Positions 55,647-64,000 of a DNA stretch of 64,000 nt are shown piece by piece. This stretch comes from Vibrio maritimus (lineage in GTDB: Bacteria; Pseudomonadota; Gammaproteobacteria; Enterobacterales; Vibrionaceae). The notes under the pieces were generated by a model. That model searched no databases and was not told the origin of the DNA. It saw nothing but the letters and a program-made list of their open reading frames with translations. A program made the position numbers and the translations under genes. Each line of letters starts with the position of its first letter. Within the stretch, counting starts at the first letter, position 1. Location: positions 1 to 64,000 of the forward strand of contig BBMT01000009.1 in assembly GCA_000755425.1 (NCBI GenBank), written 5' to 3'.

Positions 55647-56240
55647 ATGTCTAACAAACTCGCTAACCCAGCGCCGCTTGGCCTTATGGGTTTTGGTATG
55701 ACGACCATTCTACTTAACATCCACAACGCAGGTTTCTTCCCGATTGATTCGATGATCCTGGCTATGGGTATTTTCTATGGCGGTCTTAGCCAAGTGTTTG
55801 TTGGCATGATGTGCTTTAAACGTGGTGATACATTCGGTACTACTGCGTTCACTTCATACGGTTTATTCTGGCTGACGCTTGTAGGTATTATTGTGATGCC
55901 TTACATGGGTCTTCCAGCAAGCCCTGCGAAGTTCATGGGTTGGTACCTACTGCTTTGGGGCGTATTCACTGGTTTCATGTTTATTGGTTCACTTTGCTAC
56001 CCAGTGGCTAAGCAAGTAGTGTTTGGTTCACTAACTATCCTATTCTTCTTGCTAGCAGCGCGTGATTTCTTCGGTAGTGAATTGATTGGTACCATCGCAG
56101 GCTTCGAAGGTATTTTCTGTGGCGCGAGCGCGATCTATTTCGCAATGGCTCAAGTGCTTAACAACGAATACGGTCGCACTATTTTGCCTATCGGTGAGAA
56201 AAAAGCGCCAGCAATGACCACTCAAGAAGTGGCAGCATAA
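55647..56240 (+). CDS. satP: Acetate/succinate transporter SatP (GPR1/FUN34/YaaH family)
   Basis: A 197-residue inner-membrane protein with six predicted helices. The family signature NPAPLGLMGFGMTTILLN is at the N-terminus (residues 6-23), and later GIFYGGLSQVFVGMMCFKRGDTFGTTAFTSYG is typical. It takes up acetate or succinate with protons. ATG 55647 is used (MSNKLANPAP); a TTG six bases earlier is unlikely. Intact, with its own terminator. Confidence 0.93.
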   Translation: MSNKLANPAPLGLMGFGMTTILLNIHNAGFFPIDSMILAMGIFYGGLSQVFVGMMCFKRGDTFGTTAFTSYGLFWLTLVGIIVMPYMGLPASPAKFMGWYLLLWGVFTGFMFIGSLCYPVAKQVVFGSLTILFFLLAARDFFGSELIGTIAGFEGIFCGASAIYFAMAQVLNNEYGRTILPIGEKKAPAMTTQEVAA

Positions 56241-56274
56241 TTTAAGATTCATTCATTCGGGAACAGTGAATGAC

Positions 56275-56302
56275 AAAAGGGGTAGCCAAGCTACCCCTTT
56301 TT
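56275..56302. terminator. Bidirectional terminator between satP and the AGCS symporter
   Basis: AAAAGGGGTAGC and GCTACCCCTTTTT pair around CAA. A and T runs serve both converging genes. Confidence 0.9.
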
Positions 56303-56379
56303 CTTTTCTCATGAACTATTGGCTACTTCAGTCATCCCTGCGCAGGCAGGTATCTACCCAAAGCGATCACCAATTCTAG

Positions 56380-57926
56380 TTAGGACGTCTGCGTCTGAGC
56401 CGACACCGAATCTCCCTTTTTGACAGCTTCAGACTTTTTACCTGTCTTACGCTCGTAACGACCTTCCCAGTAGTCCGCGTTTTTGATGCCAAGAGCTACT
56501 GGGTTAAATGTATACTCTTCAACCCCTTCTTTTTGCTGCTTCTCGTAATCCTTAAGCGCAACGATGGCTGGTTTCGCGATGAAGAAGATAATCAAAATGC
56601 CGACAATGTTTAGCCATGCCATGAGACCTACACCAACATCACCCATCGCCCAAGCTAGGTTCGCAGCTTTCACTGTGCCGTAGAACACCGAGGTGATCAG
56701 AACCAGCTTCAGTAGGAACATCAGACCGTTAACCTTAAAGGTGCGGCGAATGTAGGCAATATTGGTTTCTGCAATGTAGTAGTACGCCAAGATAGTGGTA
56801 AAGGCAAAGAAGAACAGTGCGAATGCAATGAACAGCTTACCAACACCAGGCATAGTGCTTTCAATTGCTAGCTGAGTGAACGCAGGGCCGTTAGCGCCGA
56901 CCGTTTCCGCTAGGTTTTGAACTAGGAATGTGCTTTCAGGACCGTGTACGTTGTATGCGCCAGTAATTAGAATCATAAACGCCGTTGCAGAACAAACAAG
57001 CAACGTATCGATGTAGATAGAGAAAGACTGAACCAAACCTTGCTGAGCTGGGTGATCAACGTTTGCCGCCGCTGCAGCGTGAGGACCAGTACCTTGACCT
57101 GCTTCGTTAGAGTAAACACCACGCTTAACACCCCAACCAATCGCAGCACCGAAGCCAGCCATTGGAGTGAAAGCATCGCCGAGAATCATACCCACGATAC
57201 GTGGCACTTCACCGATGTTCAGTAGAATGATAACAAAGGCGATGATGATGTATGCAAGTGCCATAAAAGGAACAACGATCTGCGTGAAATGTGCAATACG
57301 CTTAACACCGCCGAAAATGATGAAACTAGAATGATAGAGATGACAGCGCCAGTGAAAATTTTGGCAAAACTGATGGTACCGATCGCTGTTTCAATCATTG
57401 CGCCTGTGCCAAAGGCAGTTTCAACGGCATTACCAATACTGTTTGATTGAACGCCTGGAAGAAGCACACCACATGCGAAGATAGTCGCAATTGCGAAGAT
57501 CCACGCGTACCACTTCTGACCCATGGCTTTTTCAATATAGTAAGCCGGACCACCACGGAACTCGCCTTGGTCTTCCTCTTTATAGATTTGCGCCAGTGTA
57601 GATTCGATGTAGGCGGTCGCAGCACCGAAGAAGGCCACCATCCACATCCAGAAAACGGCACCAGGTCCACCAAAACCGATAGCCGCTGCAACGCCCGCGA
57701 TGTTACCTGTACCGACGCGTCCAGATAGCGAAACGGCCAGTGCTTGGAACGATGAAATCCCTTTCTCTGAGCTCTTACCTGATAGCAGTAGGCGCCACAT
57801 TTCGAAGAAATGACGGACTTGTACAAATCGAGTAAGAATGGAGTAGAAAAGGCCAGCACCAAGACATAAATAAATAAGAGCGGGACTCCAGATAATCCCA
57901 TTTAAAAAATCAACTAAAGACTGCAT
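56380..57926 (-). CDS. Alanine/glycine:cation symporter family (AGCS) protein; one frame break
   Basis: A sodium-coupled amino-acid importer of the AGCS family. It starts MQSLVDFLNGIIWSPALIYLC. The family signature is LSGRVGTGNIAGVAAAIGFGGPGAVFWMW, with GGPAYYIEKAMGQKWYAWIF and GWGVKRGVYSNEAGQGTGPHAAAAA following. The frame breaks in TTT (57323-57325). A fourth T restores IILVFIIFGGVKRIAHFTQIVV and MALAYIIIAFVIILLN, giving about 515 residues with 10-11 helices and a charged cytosolic tail. The substrate is probably alanine or glycine. No glycine riboswitch is visible upstream. Confidence 0.92.
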
Positions 57927-58221
57927 AGTTCTTCCCTGTAAAGCTTGGGATGAGGTCGAAACTCAGCGACTCATGGTCTGATTGTTCGACATCATTTGTT
58001 GATGCTCATCCTTTGCCAATCGTCCTTGCTTGCACGAAAAGCATGACAAAGGTAAGCGCGAAGTGTTTGAACATACCAAACACGAGTCGACATCCTACCT
58101 AACTTTGTTGCTAATGTTAAACTCAGTTGTAAATATTGTGTTAACGCGTGACTTTGGGCACAAAATCCGAAATGGGGCTTGTGGAGGTGATTTTTGTTTG
58201 TTAAATGACCTGCATAAAGAC
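57927..58221. other. Intergenic region between the AGCS gene and tenA
   Basis: About 300 bases holding the upstream region of the minus-strand AGCS gene. I see no riboswitch fold, no repeat and no supported open frame. A plus-strand frame at 58030-58398 is mostly antisense to tenA and is not called. Confidence 0.5.
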
Positions 58222-58252
58222 AAAAAAATGCCGACCCCTAGGCCGGCATTTT
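58222..58252 (-). terminator. Terminator of the thiamine salvage operon
   Basis: AATGCCG and CGGCATT form the stem with a GC-rich centre containing CCTAGG. On the minus strand the hairpin is followed by seven T. It lies five bases past the tenA stop. Confidence 0.9.
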
Positions 58253-58256
58253 GGCT

Positions 58257-58919
58257 TTATTTTGTATCAAGACCTTGCTGCCAAAAAGCAATTTCCATTC
58301 TAGTGGCAGTTTTAAACACTTGTATGAGTTCTTGGCCTCGCTTGCCGTTTAGGTCGATGTCTTTGAGCAGTTTGTCTAAACGCTCAATACTCACCTGAAC
58401 ACCTGATTGAAAATCTTCACCAGCATAAAGTTCAATCCAACTGCGATATGGGTTTCCTTCCAATACCGTTGTTGGTGACTCAATCAAGGCTTTACCGATG
58501 ACGGCATAACCAATCGCACAAGGGGCGAGTGCAGCATAAAGATCGACAAGCTCACCTGTCATGCCCGCATCGAGTACATAACGGGTATAAGCCACGGTGC
58601 CAAAGTCTTCAGTTTCAGCTTCCATATCGGCTTCGGTGATGCCCCATTGACTGCAATAGGCGACGTGATGACCAATCTCAGACTCAAGAAGCGCCGCAAC
58701 GCTCGGTACAGCTTCACGCATTTGCGTCAGAGTTTTCGCCTTATAGATAGCTAACGCGTAAGCACGGGCATATTGTTTTAGAAACAGAAAGTCTTGCTTG
58801 AGGTAATGCAAGTAGGCTTTCTGCTCAAGCTGACCTGTTGCGAGCTGCTGTACAAATTCATGCTCGGTGTAGCCTTGCCATTCTGCACGGCAAGCATTGA
58901 TAAGATCTTGGTGGTTCAT
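58257..58919 (-). CDS. tenA: Thiaminase II / aminopyrimidine aminohydrolase TenA
   Basis: A 220-residue helical enzyme hydrolysing aminopyrimidine breakdown products of thiamine to HMP. It starts MNHQDLINACRAEWQGYTEH. The active cysteine is C134 in ALAPCAIGYAVIG, with YLKQDFLFLKQYARAYA and ESEIGHHVAYC typical of the family. It is the last gene of the thiD-thiZ-thiX-thiY-tenA operon, eight bases after thiY. Together they salvage thiamine degradation products from outside the cell. Intact. Confidence 0.95.
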   Translation of the reverse strand: MNHQDLINACRAEWQGYTEHEFVQQLATGQLEQKAYLHYLKQDFLFLKQYARAYALAIYKAKTLTQMREAVPSVAALLESEIGHHVAYCSQWGITEADMEAETEDFGTVAYTRYVLDAGMTGELVDLYAALAPCAIGYAVIGKALIESPTTVLEGNPYRSWIELYAGEDFQSGVQVSIERLDKLLKDIDLNGKRGQELIQVFKTATRMEIAFWQQGLDTK

Positions 58920-58927
58920 AGTTGCTC

Positions 58928-59875
58928 CTAAAGTACCGGCACCATCGTTTGGGCTGTCGGCTTGTTAGAGATGATCTTGTGTTGATACATAAATTCGGTG
59001 AACGCATCGTACTTGGCAGCATCGATAGCGGATGGACGCAGTGCAAATCGAGTGAGGGTGTCGCGCCATGCACGCTTGTTAAGCTCGTTGTTGAGTGTGT
59101 CTGGCGCGTAAGCGACAAACTCATTCCAAGAGTCCTGAGGGTGGTTAACAATGTAGGTAGTGGCTTTTTCAATCGCACGGTTAAACTTGGCAATCGCCTC
59201 TTTGTCATAGCTGTTTGCATTCGCGACAAATACCAACTCTTCATAGGTTGGAACGCCATGTTCTTCTGGGAAAAACGCTTTTGGTTTAAAGCCTTCCAGC
59301 TCTAGCTGGTTAGTTTCGAAGTTTCGAAGACCGCCCCAAATCGCATCCACTTTGCCTGATGCCAATGACGACGACAGTGCCCAGCCCACATTGATGATTT
59401 GAACATCTTTATACTCGACGCCCTCAGTTTTTAACATTGTGCCAATGGTTGCTTCCTCATTACCCGCGATAGCGATACCGATTTTCTTACCCTTGAGGTC
59501 GGCGAGAGAGTTAATCTTGCCGTTATCCAATACCATCATAGTGTTGAGCGGTGTGGCGATGAGTGTCGCGCTGCGAATAAGTGGCAGTCCCGCAGCAACG
59601 TCAATGGTTAAGCTGGTTTGGTAAGACACTGCCATATCCACTTTACCCGCAGCAACGAGTTTGGCTGGTGTGCTCGGATCCGCAGGCTCTTGGATGTTGA
59701 CCTTGAGGCCTTGTTCCTCAAAGTAGCCGCGTTCTTTCGCAATCACAATCGGACCATGGTTTGGGTTGACGAACCAGTCCAGCATCAGCGTTATGGACTT
59801 ATCGGCTGCGTTGGCCGCGAATGTGGTCATGGCAGTGAGCAGTGCTGCCAGTGCCTTCTTGGAGGTGAATGTCAT
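58928..59875 (-). CDS. thiY: Pyrimidine-precursor ABC transporter substrate-binding protein ThiY
   Basis: A 315-residue periplasmic binding protein of the NMT1/THI5-like family. The signal peptide is KALAALLTAMTTFAANAA|DK. Family segments are ITLMLDWFVNPNHGPIVIAKERGYF, VSYQTSLTIDVAAGLPLI and GIAIAGNEEATIG. It binds formylaminopyrimidine or a related HMP precursor (known for ThiY); the exact ligand here is inferred. It sits between thiX and tenA. Intact. Confidence 0.92.
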   Translation of the reverse strand: MTFTSKKALAALLTAMTTFAANAADKSITLMLDWFVNPNHGPIVIAKERGYFEEQGLKVNIQEPADPSTPAKLVAAGKVDMAVSYQTSLTIDVAAGLPLIRSATLIATPLNTMMVLDNGKINSLADLKGKKIGIAIAGNEEATIGTMLKTEGVEYKDVQIINVGWALSSSLASGKVDAIWGGLRNFETNQLELEGFKPKAFFPEEHGVPTYEELVFVANANSYDKEAIAKFNRAIEKATTYIVNHPQDSWNEFVAYAPDTLNNELNKRAWRDTLTRFALRPSAIDAAKYDAFTEFMYQHKIISNKPTAQTMVPVL

Positions 59876-59893
59876 GTGTTTTCCTTTTTGACT

Positions 59894-60689
59894 TTAGTTA
59901 TTTTCCCAAGGGATCAGACGCTTGAGCGCCCAGTCGGTAATGAAATAGAGAGAGACGGACACCGCCGCCAAAATGAACAGCGCAGCAAACATTTCATCAA
60001 TGAGCATGCGAGCATTAGTTTGTAGCATGAGATAGCCAAGACCCTCGCTTGACCCCACCCATTCGCCGGCAACCGCGCCAATAGGTGCAACCACAACTGC
60101 AACGCGAATGCCTGATGCAAGTACTGGCAAAGAAGCGGGGAGCGAATATGCCAAAGCTGTCGCCAACGGTTTGCCCCATCGTCTGCGAAAGATCTAGGTA
60201 ACCAACGGGGGTATTTCTCAAGCCGTCATAACAGCAGGTGGTGACCGGAAAGAAAATGATCAGCGCCGCCATGACGACTTTAGAGGCAATCCCGTAACCC
60301 AACCAAAGCATCAAAATCGGTGCCAAGGCGAATACCGGAATGGCTTGGCTGGTGATAAGAATAGGGAGTAGCCAGCGTTTCACCGGCTGAAAAAGCAACA
60401 TTTGCAGGGCAAAGAATAGCCCCATTGAGAGACCAAGCAGAAGACCCAATAAGATTTCCTGACTGGTCACCCAGGTATGCTTTAACAACACGTCATGGCG
60501 TTCAATGAGCTTAACAAATACAGCTTCTGGAGCGGGCAGGATGAAACTCGGCATCTCGAAAATAACGACTATGCCCTTCCACAGTGCCAAGATGATCACC
60601 AAGCTTATAAGTACCCGCATCATGGCACTTAAACTCTGTTTTGAGGCTTGTTTGTGACTTCGAGTAGCGATATCAGCGAGTGGCGTCAT
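59894..60689 (-). CDS. thiX: Pyrimidine-precursor ABC transporter permease ThiX; two frame breaks
   Basis: A six-helix permease of the SsuC/TauC type. It starts MTPLADIATRSHKQASKQSL and overlaps the end of thiZ by 17 bases. Two one-base losses lie close together. At 60174-60177 (GGGG for GGGGG) the fix gives TMGANRWRQLWHIR, the conserved ABC-contact loop. Near 60140 (one C missing) the fix gives RLPASLPVLASGIRVAVVV. It then runs GEWVGSSEGLGYLMLQTNAR to RLIPWENN. About 265 residues after correction. It forms the channel for ThiY ligands. Confidence 0.9.
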
Positions 60690-61450
60690 CTGAGCCTCCA
60701 GGCGTTTTATCTGTCGGTATACTCGCTAAATGATCGAGAATGGATTGCTGAATTTCAGCAAACTCGCCGTCGATACTGCGAGGGATAGCTTGCTTGGGGG
60801 GCGCGATGCTATGCAGCCTGGCTGGAGTGCCGTTCATCACCAAGATTTGTTCTCCCAAGCGCAGGCTTCTTGAGGATCGTGAGTAATAAGCAAAACGGTT
60901 TTGTCTTTGAGTAGATCTGCAGCAAGCTCCTGTAACTTATGGCGTGTGACTGCATCAAGGGCAGAGAACGGCTCATCCATCAATACCACGGGTTTGTTTT
61001 GCATTAGGGTTCGAGCCAACGCAACACGCTGGCGCTGACCGCCGGACAACTCCGCTGGTCTTGCTGTTGCTTTGTTTGCTAGACCCACTTGATCAAGCAG
61101 TACTAATGCCTTTTGGTGTGTCACGTCATCGACTTTTTTGCCATTGAGCCTAGAGGCAAGGCACACGTTGTCGATAACGCTGAGCCAAGGTAATAGGAGG
61201 TCTTGCTGCGCCATGTAGGCGACTTGCCCTGAGAGCTCGGTCAGAACCGGTATAAACGCTGCTGCACGAAACTCAACTTTGTCGCTCAGTAGCCCTGCTA
61301 AGTAGCGCAGTAGCGTTGACTTGCCGCAGCCACTTGGACCTAGAATTGCGGTCCAAGTAGCCGCACTAAACTCAACGTTGAGTTCAGAGAATATAGGCGT
61401 TTCATCCCCTATATAAGTAAGGGTCGCGCCTGTATGCGAATAGGCGTCAT
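60673..61450 (-). CDS. thiZ: Pyrimidine-precursor ABC transporter ATPase ThiZ; two frame breaks
   Basis: An ABC ATPase. Walker A is LGPSGCGKSTLLRYLAG, the Q-loop AYMAQQDLLLPWLSVIDNV, the signature LSGGQRQRVALART and Walker B VVLMDEPFSALDAV. The start is ATG 61450 (MTPIRIQ), four bases after the corrected thiD stop. A missing G near 61430 must be restored to give IRIQGATLTYIGDETPIFSEL. A second loss near 60864 (CC for CCC) restores DPQEALRLGEQILVMNGTPA through to TPGGSDDATR. The corrected length is about 259 residues. It powers ThiXY import. Confidence 0.9.
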
Positions 61451-61454
61451 CGCA

Positions 61455-62281
61455 TTAAGCGTCTTTATTGAGCGCGAAAAATGGTGAACAGGTCCGTGTC
61501 CTTTACCAATGTCGAGTTTATCGGCGTGCGCTATCGCCTGCGTAATATAGGCCTTACCATGCTTAACGGCATCGCTCAACCCATTCCCTTGAGCAAGGAA
61601 AGACGCGATAGCTGAGCTCAATGTACAGCCAGTACCGTGGGTATTTTTAGTGGCAATTCGCTTGGTCTCGAAATGCTCAACATCCTCGGCGGTGATAAGG
61701 AGATCGTTGCTGCTTTTCTCCGATTCTAAATGTCCACCTTTAAGCAAAATGGCAGGTGTCTCTAAGCTACGCAATGAATCTATCAATGCTTCCATTTGTT
61801 GTTGAGATTGTGGAACGTCAGTACCCAGTAGAGCGGCACCTTCTGGAAGGTTTGGCGTGATAACCGTCGCTAACGGCAGCAGTTCCGACTTTAGTGCATC
61901 AATAGCCGAGTTCTCTAGTAGTAAATCGCCGCTGGTCGCGACCATAACTGGGTCTAGAACTACAAATTTAGGCTGGTACTCGCGAAGTTTTTCTGCCACG
62001 GCACCGATAATATTGGCATCAGCAAGCATGCCAATTTTGACTGCGACAACATTGAGATCGGTGAACACGGCGTCAAGCTGCGCTTTTACAAACTCAGGAT
62101 CGATACCTAAAATGCCAGTTACGCCTTGTGTATTTTGTGCTGTAAGCGCGGTAATAACAGAGCAAGCGTAAGCGCCCGTCGCTGAAATAGCTTTGATGTC
62201 TGCCTGAATGCCTGCGCCACCACCGGAATCGGAACCTGCGATGGTTAAGACGATTGGAGTGTTTTGAGATATTGTCGCCAT
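61455..62281 (-). CDS. thiD: HMP/HMP-phosphate kinase ThiD; one frame break at the 3' end
   Basis: ThiD phosphorylates hydroxymethylpyrimidine twice for thiamine synthesis. It starts MATISQNTPIVLTIAGSDSGGGAGIQADIKAI. The ribokinase-type active site is in KNTHGTGCTLSSAIASFLA. In the raw frame the end runs on into thiZ. One T restored in the T5 run at 61477-61481 gives GPVHHFFALNKDA and a TAA at 61455, the normal length (about 275 residues). AAGGAGC precedes the ATG. First gene behind the TPP riboswitch. Confidence 0.93.
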
Positions 62282-62351
62282 AAATGCTCCTTACTTGCGA
62301 AAGAGATCCATAGCGACGTGAAAGACACTGGTTGCAGTATCTTTACTTTCT

Positions 62352-62436
62352 ATAGTTCCCTACGCCAGTACTAACTGAATCAGGTTCAACGGGTCTCACC
62401 ACGTGGTGATCTCAGCAAAAATGCCCCCCGACTAAT
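62352..62436 (-). ncRNA. TPP (THI-box) riboswitch
   Basis: On the minus strand the conserved THI-box elements appear in order: GGGGGGC, GCTGAGATC, GAGACCCGTTGAACCTGAT, CAGTTAGTACTGGCGTAGGG and AACT. These make the pyrimidine- and pyrophosphate-sensing arms of the TPP aptamer. It lies about 70 bases upstream of thiD. No strong terminator hairpin is seen between it and thiD, so control of the AAGGAGC ribosome-binding site is more likely. Thiamine pyrophosphate should switch the operon off. Confidence 0.95.
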
Positions 62437-62797
62437 AAGGTTGCCATTGTCATATAAGCGCAGCGATTTTTCCAGTCTTAACGAATAACAACACATTATT
62501 TGTGTCTCAGAGCAACTTTCATTCCTCGTGTGAATGCGTTTCTTTTCTTGGATGCTTAAGTTGAATCTCTTTAGTGTTAAATACTTATGTGCTGATCAAA
62601 TTGAGAGGAAAATTCTGGGTACAGGATTAAATACTGAATGAAACTGCGTGAGACGAGCCAGTTAATTTTGAGTGGTGACTCGAAGTGAATTTTATTTTTG
62701 CGCAAAAATAAACACACCAGCCTATTAATAAATACCGATGTTCACACTTCATTAACGTATGTGAGCAGAGATACTTTTCGTCTTTCAAGGAAAGAGA
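62437..62797. other. Intergenic region between the TPP riboswitch and chiA
   Basis: About 360 bases, AT-rich, with no supported gene. It must contain the minus-strand promoter of the thi operon and the plus-strand promoter of chiA. TTCACA near 62741 and TGTGAG near 62760 are complementary but spaced wider than a CRP site. I make no operator call. Confidence 0.5.
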
Positions 62798-64000
62798 ATG
62801 ACAATGAAAAAATTATTATTAGGCTTATCTGCTGTTGCCTTAGCAGTAAGTCAAGGCGCTGCTGCCGCTCCTGCAACGCCGTCTATCGACGTCTATGGCT
62901 CAAACAACCTTCAGTTTTCCAAAATTCAACTCGCGATGGAAACCACTTCTGGTTATAACCAGATGGTGCAATACAAAGATGCCGCAGACATTAGTATCCA
63001 GTTCAACCAATGGAGTGGAACAACGGGCGATACATACAATATATATTTCGACGGTGTGAAAGTCGCGAGCGGTGCTATCTCGGGTAGTCAAACACTGGCG
63101 AAGTTTAACTATGCACAAGGTGGTCGCTATCAGGTTGAGGTTGAAGCGTGTGATGCGACAGGTTGTTCACGCAGCGCACCTGCTGAGCTTATTGTCGCGG
63201 ATACTGACGGTGCGCATCTACCACCGCTAACAATGAATGTAGATCCGAACAATAAAACGTTCAATACCGATCCAAATACCGTAGTCGGAACTTATTTTGT
63301 AGAGTGGGGTATCTATGGACGTAAGTTCACGGTCGACAATATTCCTGTCGATAATCTCACGCACATCATTTATGGCTTTATTCCAATTTGTGGACCAAAC
63401 GAATCGGTGAAATCTGTAGGTGGCAATAGCTTTAATGCACTAAAAACGGCTTGTCAGGGAATGCCTGATTACGAAGTCGTGATTCATGACCCTTGGGCTG
63501 CATACCAAAAAAGTTTCCCACAGGCGGGACATGAGTATAGCTCTCCCATTAAGGTAACTATGCCATGATGATGGCTCTTAAACAGCGCAACCCGGATCTC
63601 AAAATTCTTCCTTCTATCGGTGGCTGGACTCTTTCTGACCCTTTTTACAGCTTTACTGATAAGGCCAATCGTGATGTCTTCGTTGCATCGGTAAAGCGCT
63701 TCCTACAAACGTGGAAGTTCTATGATGGTGTCGACATTGATTGGGAATATCCAGGTGGTCAAGGTGCCGCACCTGATCTTGGCGATCCATTACGTGATGG
63801 CGATGCCTACGCAGCTTTGATGCAAGAGCTACGTATGATGCTTGATGAGTTGTCAGCGGAAAATGGTCGTACTTATGAACTGACATCGGCAGTAGGTGTG
63901 GGCTACGACAAAATTGAAGACGTAAACTACGCTGATGCGGTTCCACATATGGACTACATCTTCGCGATGACTTACGACTTCTATGGCGGTTGGAACAACG
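62798..64000 (+). CDS. chiA: Chitinase A, GH18 family (3' end beyond the window); one frame break
   Basis: A secreted endochitinase. The start at ATG 62798 (or 62804, MKKLLLGLSAVALAVSQGAAA) is followed by a signal peptide, a ChiN/fibronectin-like N-terminal domain (about 25-135, PSIDVYGSNNLQFSKIQLAME) and the GH18 barrel from about 160 (VVGTYFVEWGIYGRKFTVDN). The catalytic DxxDxDxE is complete in YDGVDIDWEYPGGQG, with IFAMTYDFYGGWNN at the edge. The frame breaks near 63553. GGG for GG restores SSPIKGNYAMMMALKQRNPD. It degrades chitin to oligosaccharides, a core Vibrio trait. AAGGAAAG precedes the first ATG. Confidence 0.95.

Noticed and set aside
56325..56375. Repeat-like CCTGCGCAGG element downstream of satP
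   Set aside because: It resembles short dispersed palindromes seen in many proteobacteria, but only one copy is visible in the window, so a repeat family cannot be supported.
57927..58221. Possible glycine riboswitch upstream of the AGCS symporter
   Set aside because: Such elements control AGCS genes in some vibrios, but none of the conserved gcvT-aptamer blocks could be found on the minus strand here.
58030..58398. 122-codon plus-strand frame opposite tenA
   Set aside because: Its second half is antisense to tenA, it crosses the operon terminator, and it has no family resemblance.
61409..62281. Apparent ThiD with a C-terminal extension MTPIRIQARPLLI, or a ThiD-ThiZ fusion
   Set aside because: The extension is the start of thiZ read through a missing T in the run at 61477-61481. 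With that T restored, ThiD ends HHFFALNKDA as in the family and thiZ begins four bases later.

Overview
The window is part of a Vibrio chromosome (Vibrionaceae, Gammaproteobacteria). The evidence is a chain of genes in the order typical of Vibrio chromosome 1: phoBR-pst-ppk-ppx, a prx/oxyR2 pair, queA-tgt-yajC-secDF, suhB-trmJ-isc, rlmN-rodZ-ispG-hisS-yfgM-bamB-der, xseA/guaBA. A Vibrio-type ChiA chitinase closes the right edge. The species cannot be fixed from sequence reading alone.

Layout. 1-320: the 3' end of a tRNA (probably Asp), tRNA-Trp and two related terminators, looking like the tail of an rRNA operon. 387-3948: DUF1904 protein, a small hypothetical, yfhL-trhP and rdgC. 4072-16531: the phosphate/polyphosphate region. 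phoB-phoR-pstS run right, ppk1-ppx run left, and pstC-pstA-pstB-phoU run right from a shared divergent promoter region with Pho-box-like repeats. 16552-19646: on the minus strand, cutC, a PPK2 polyphosphate kinase overlapping a LysR regulator, and a small outer-membrane protein. 19836-21536: peroxiredoxin and divergent OxyR2. 22207-28644: CBS protein, queA, tgt, yajC-secD-secF. 28821-29737: a small accessory islet (DUF5675 protein plus a secreted partner). 29844-37248: suhB, trmJ and the complete iscRSUA-hscBA-fdx-iscX operon behind tandem IscR sites. 37450-47946: pepB, ndk, rlmN, rodZ, ispG, hisS, yfgM, bamB, der. 48026-55438: AlaX-like editing protein, GAF-GGDEF cyclase, zinc ribbon YfgJ, xseA, guaB, guaA. 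55647-57926: acetate transporter SatP and an AGCS symporter. 58257-62440: a TPP riboswitch-controlled thiamine salvage operon thiD-thiZ-thiX-thiY-tenA on the minus strand. 62798-end: chiA, cut by the window edge.

Sequence quality matters for every reader of this annotation. I count 32 single-base reading-frame breaks in 24 genes, including essential ones (secD, secF, ispG, thiD, guaB). Almost all look like loss of one base from a short homopolymer and two look like gain of one. This is the signature of uncorrected sequencing error, not of decay. Broken genes are therefore annotated over their full span as CDS with the break position stated.

The most intriguing candidate for something undescribed is the two-gene islet between secF and suhB. 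A DUF5675 protein carries an L,D-transpeptidase-like His...Gly-Cys motif, and a signal-peptide-bearing partner follows it. The layout resembles a peptidoglycan-targeting toxin with a periplasmic immunity protein.
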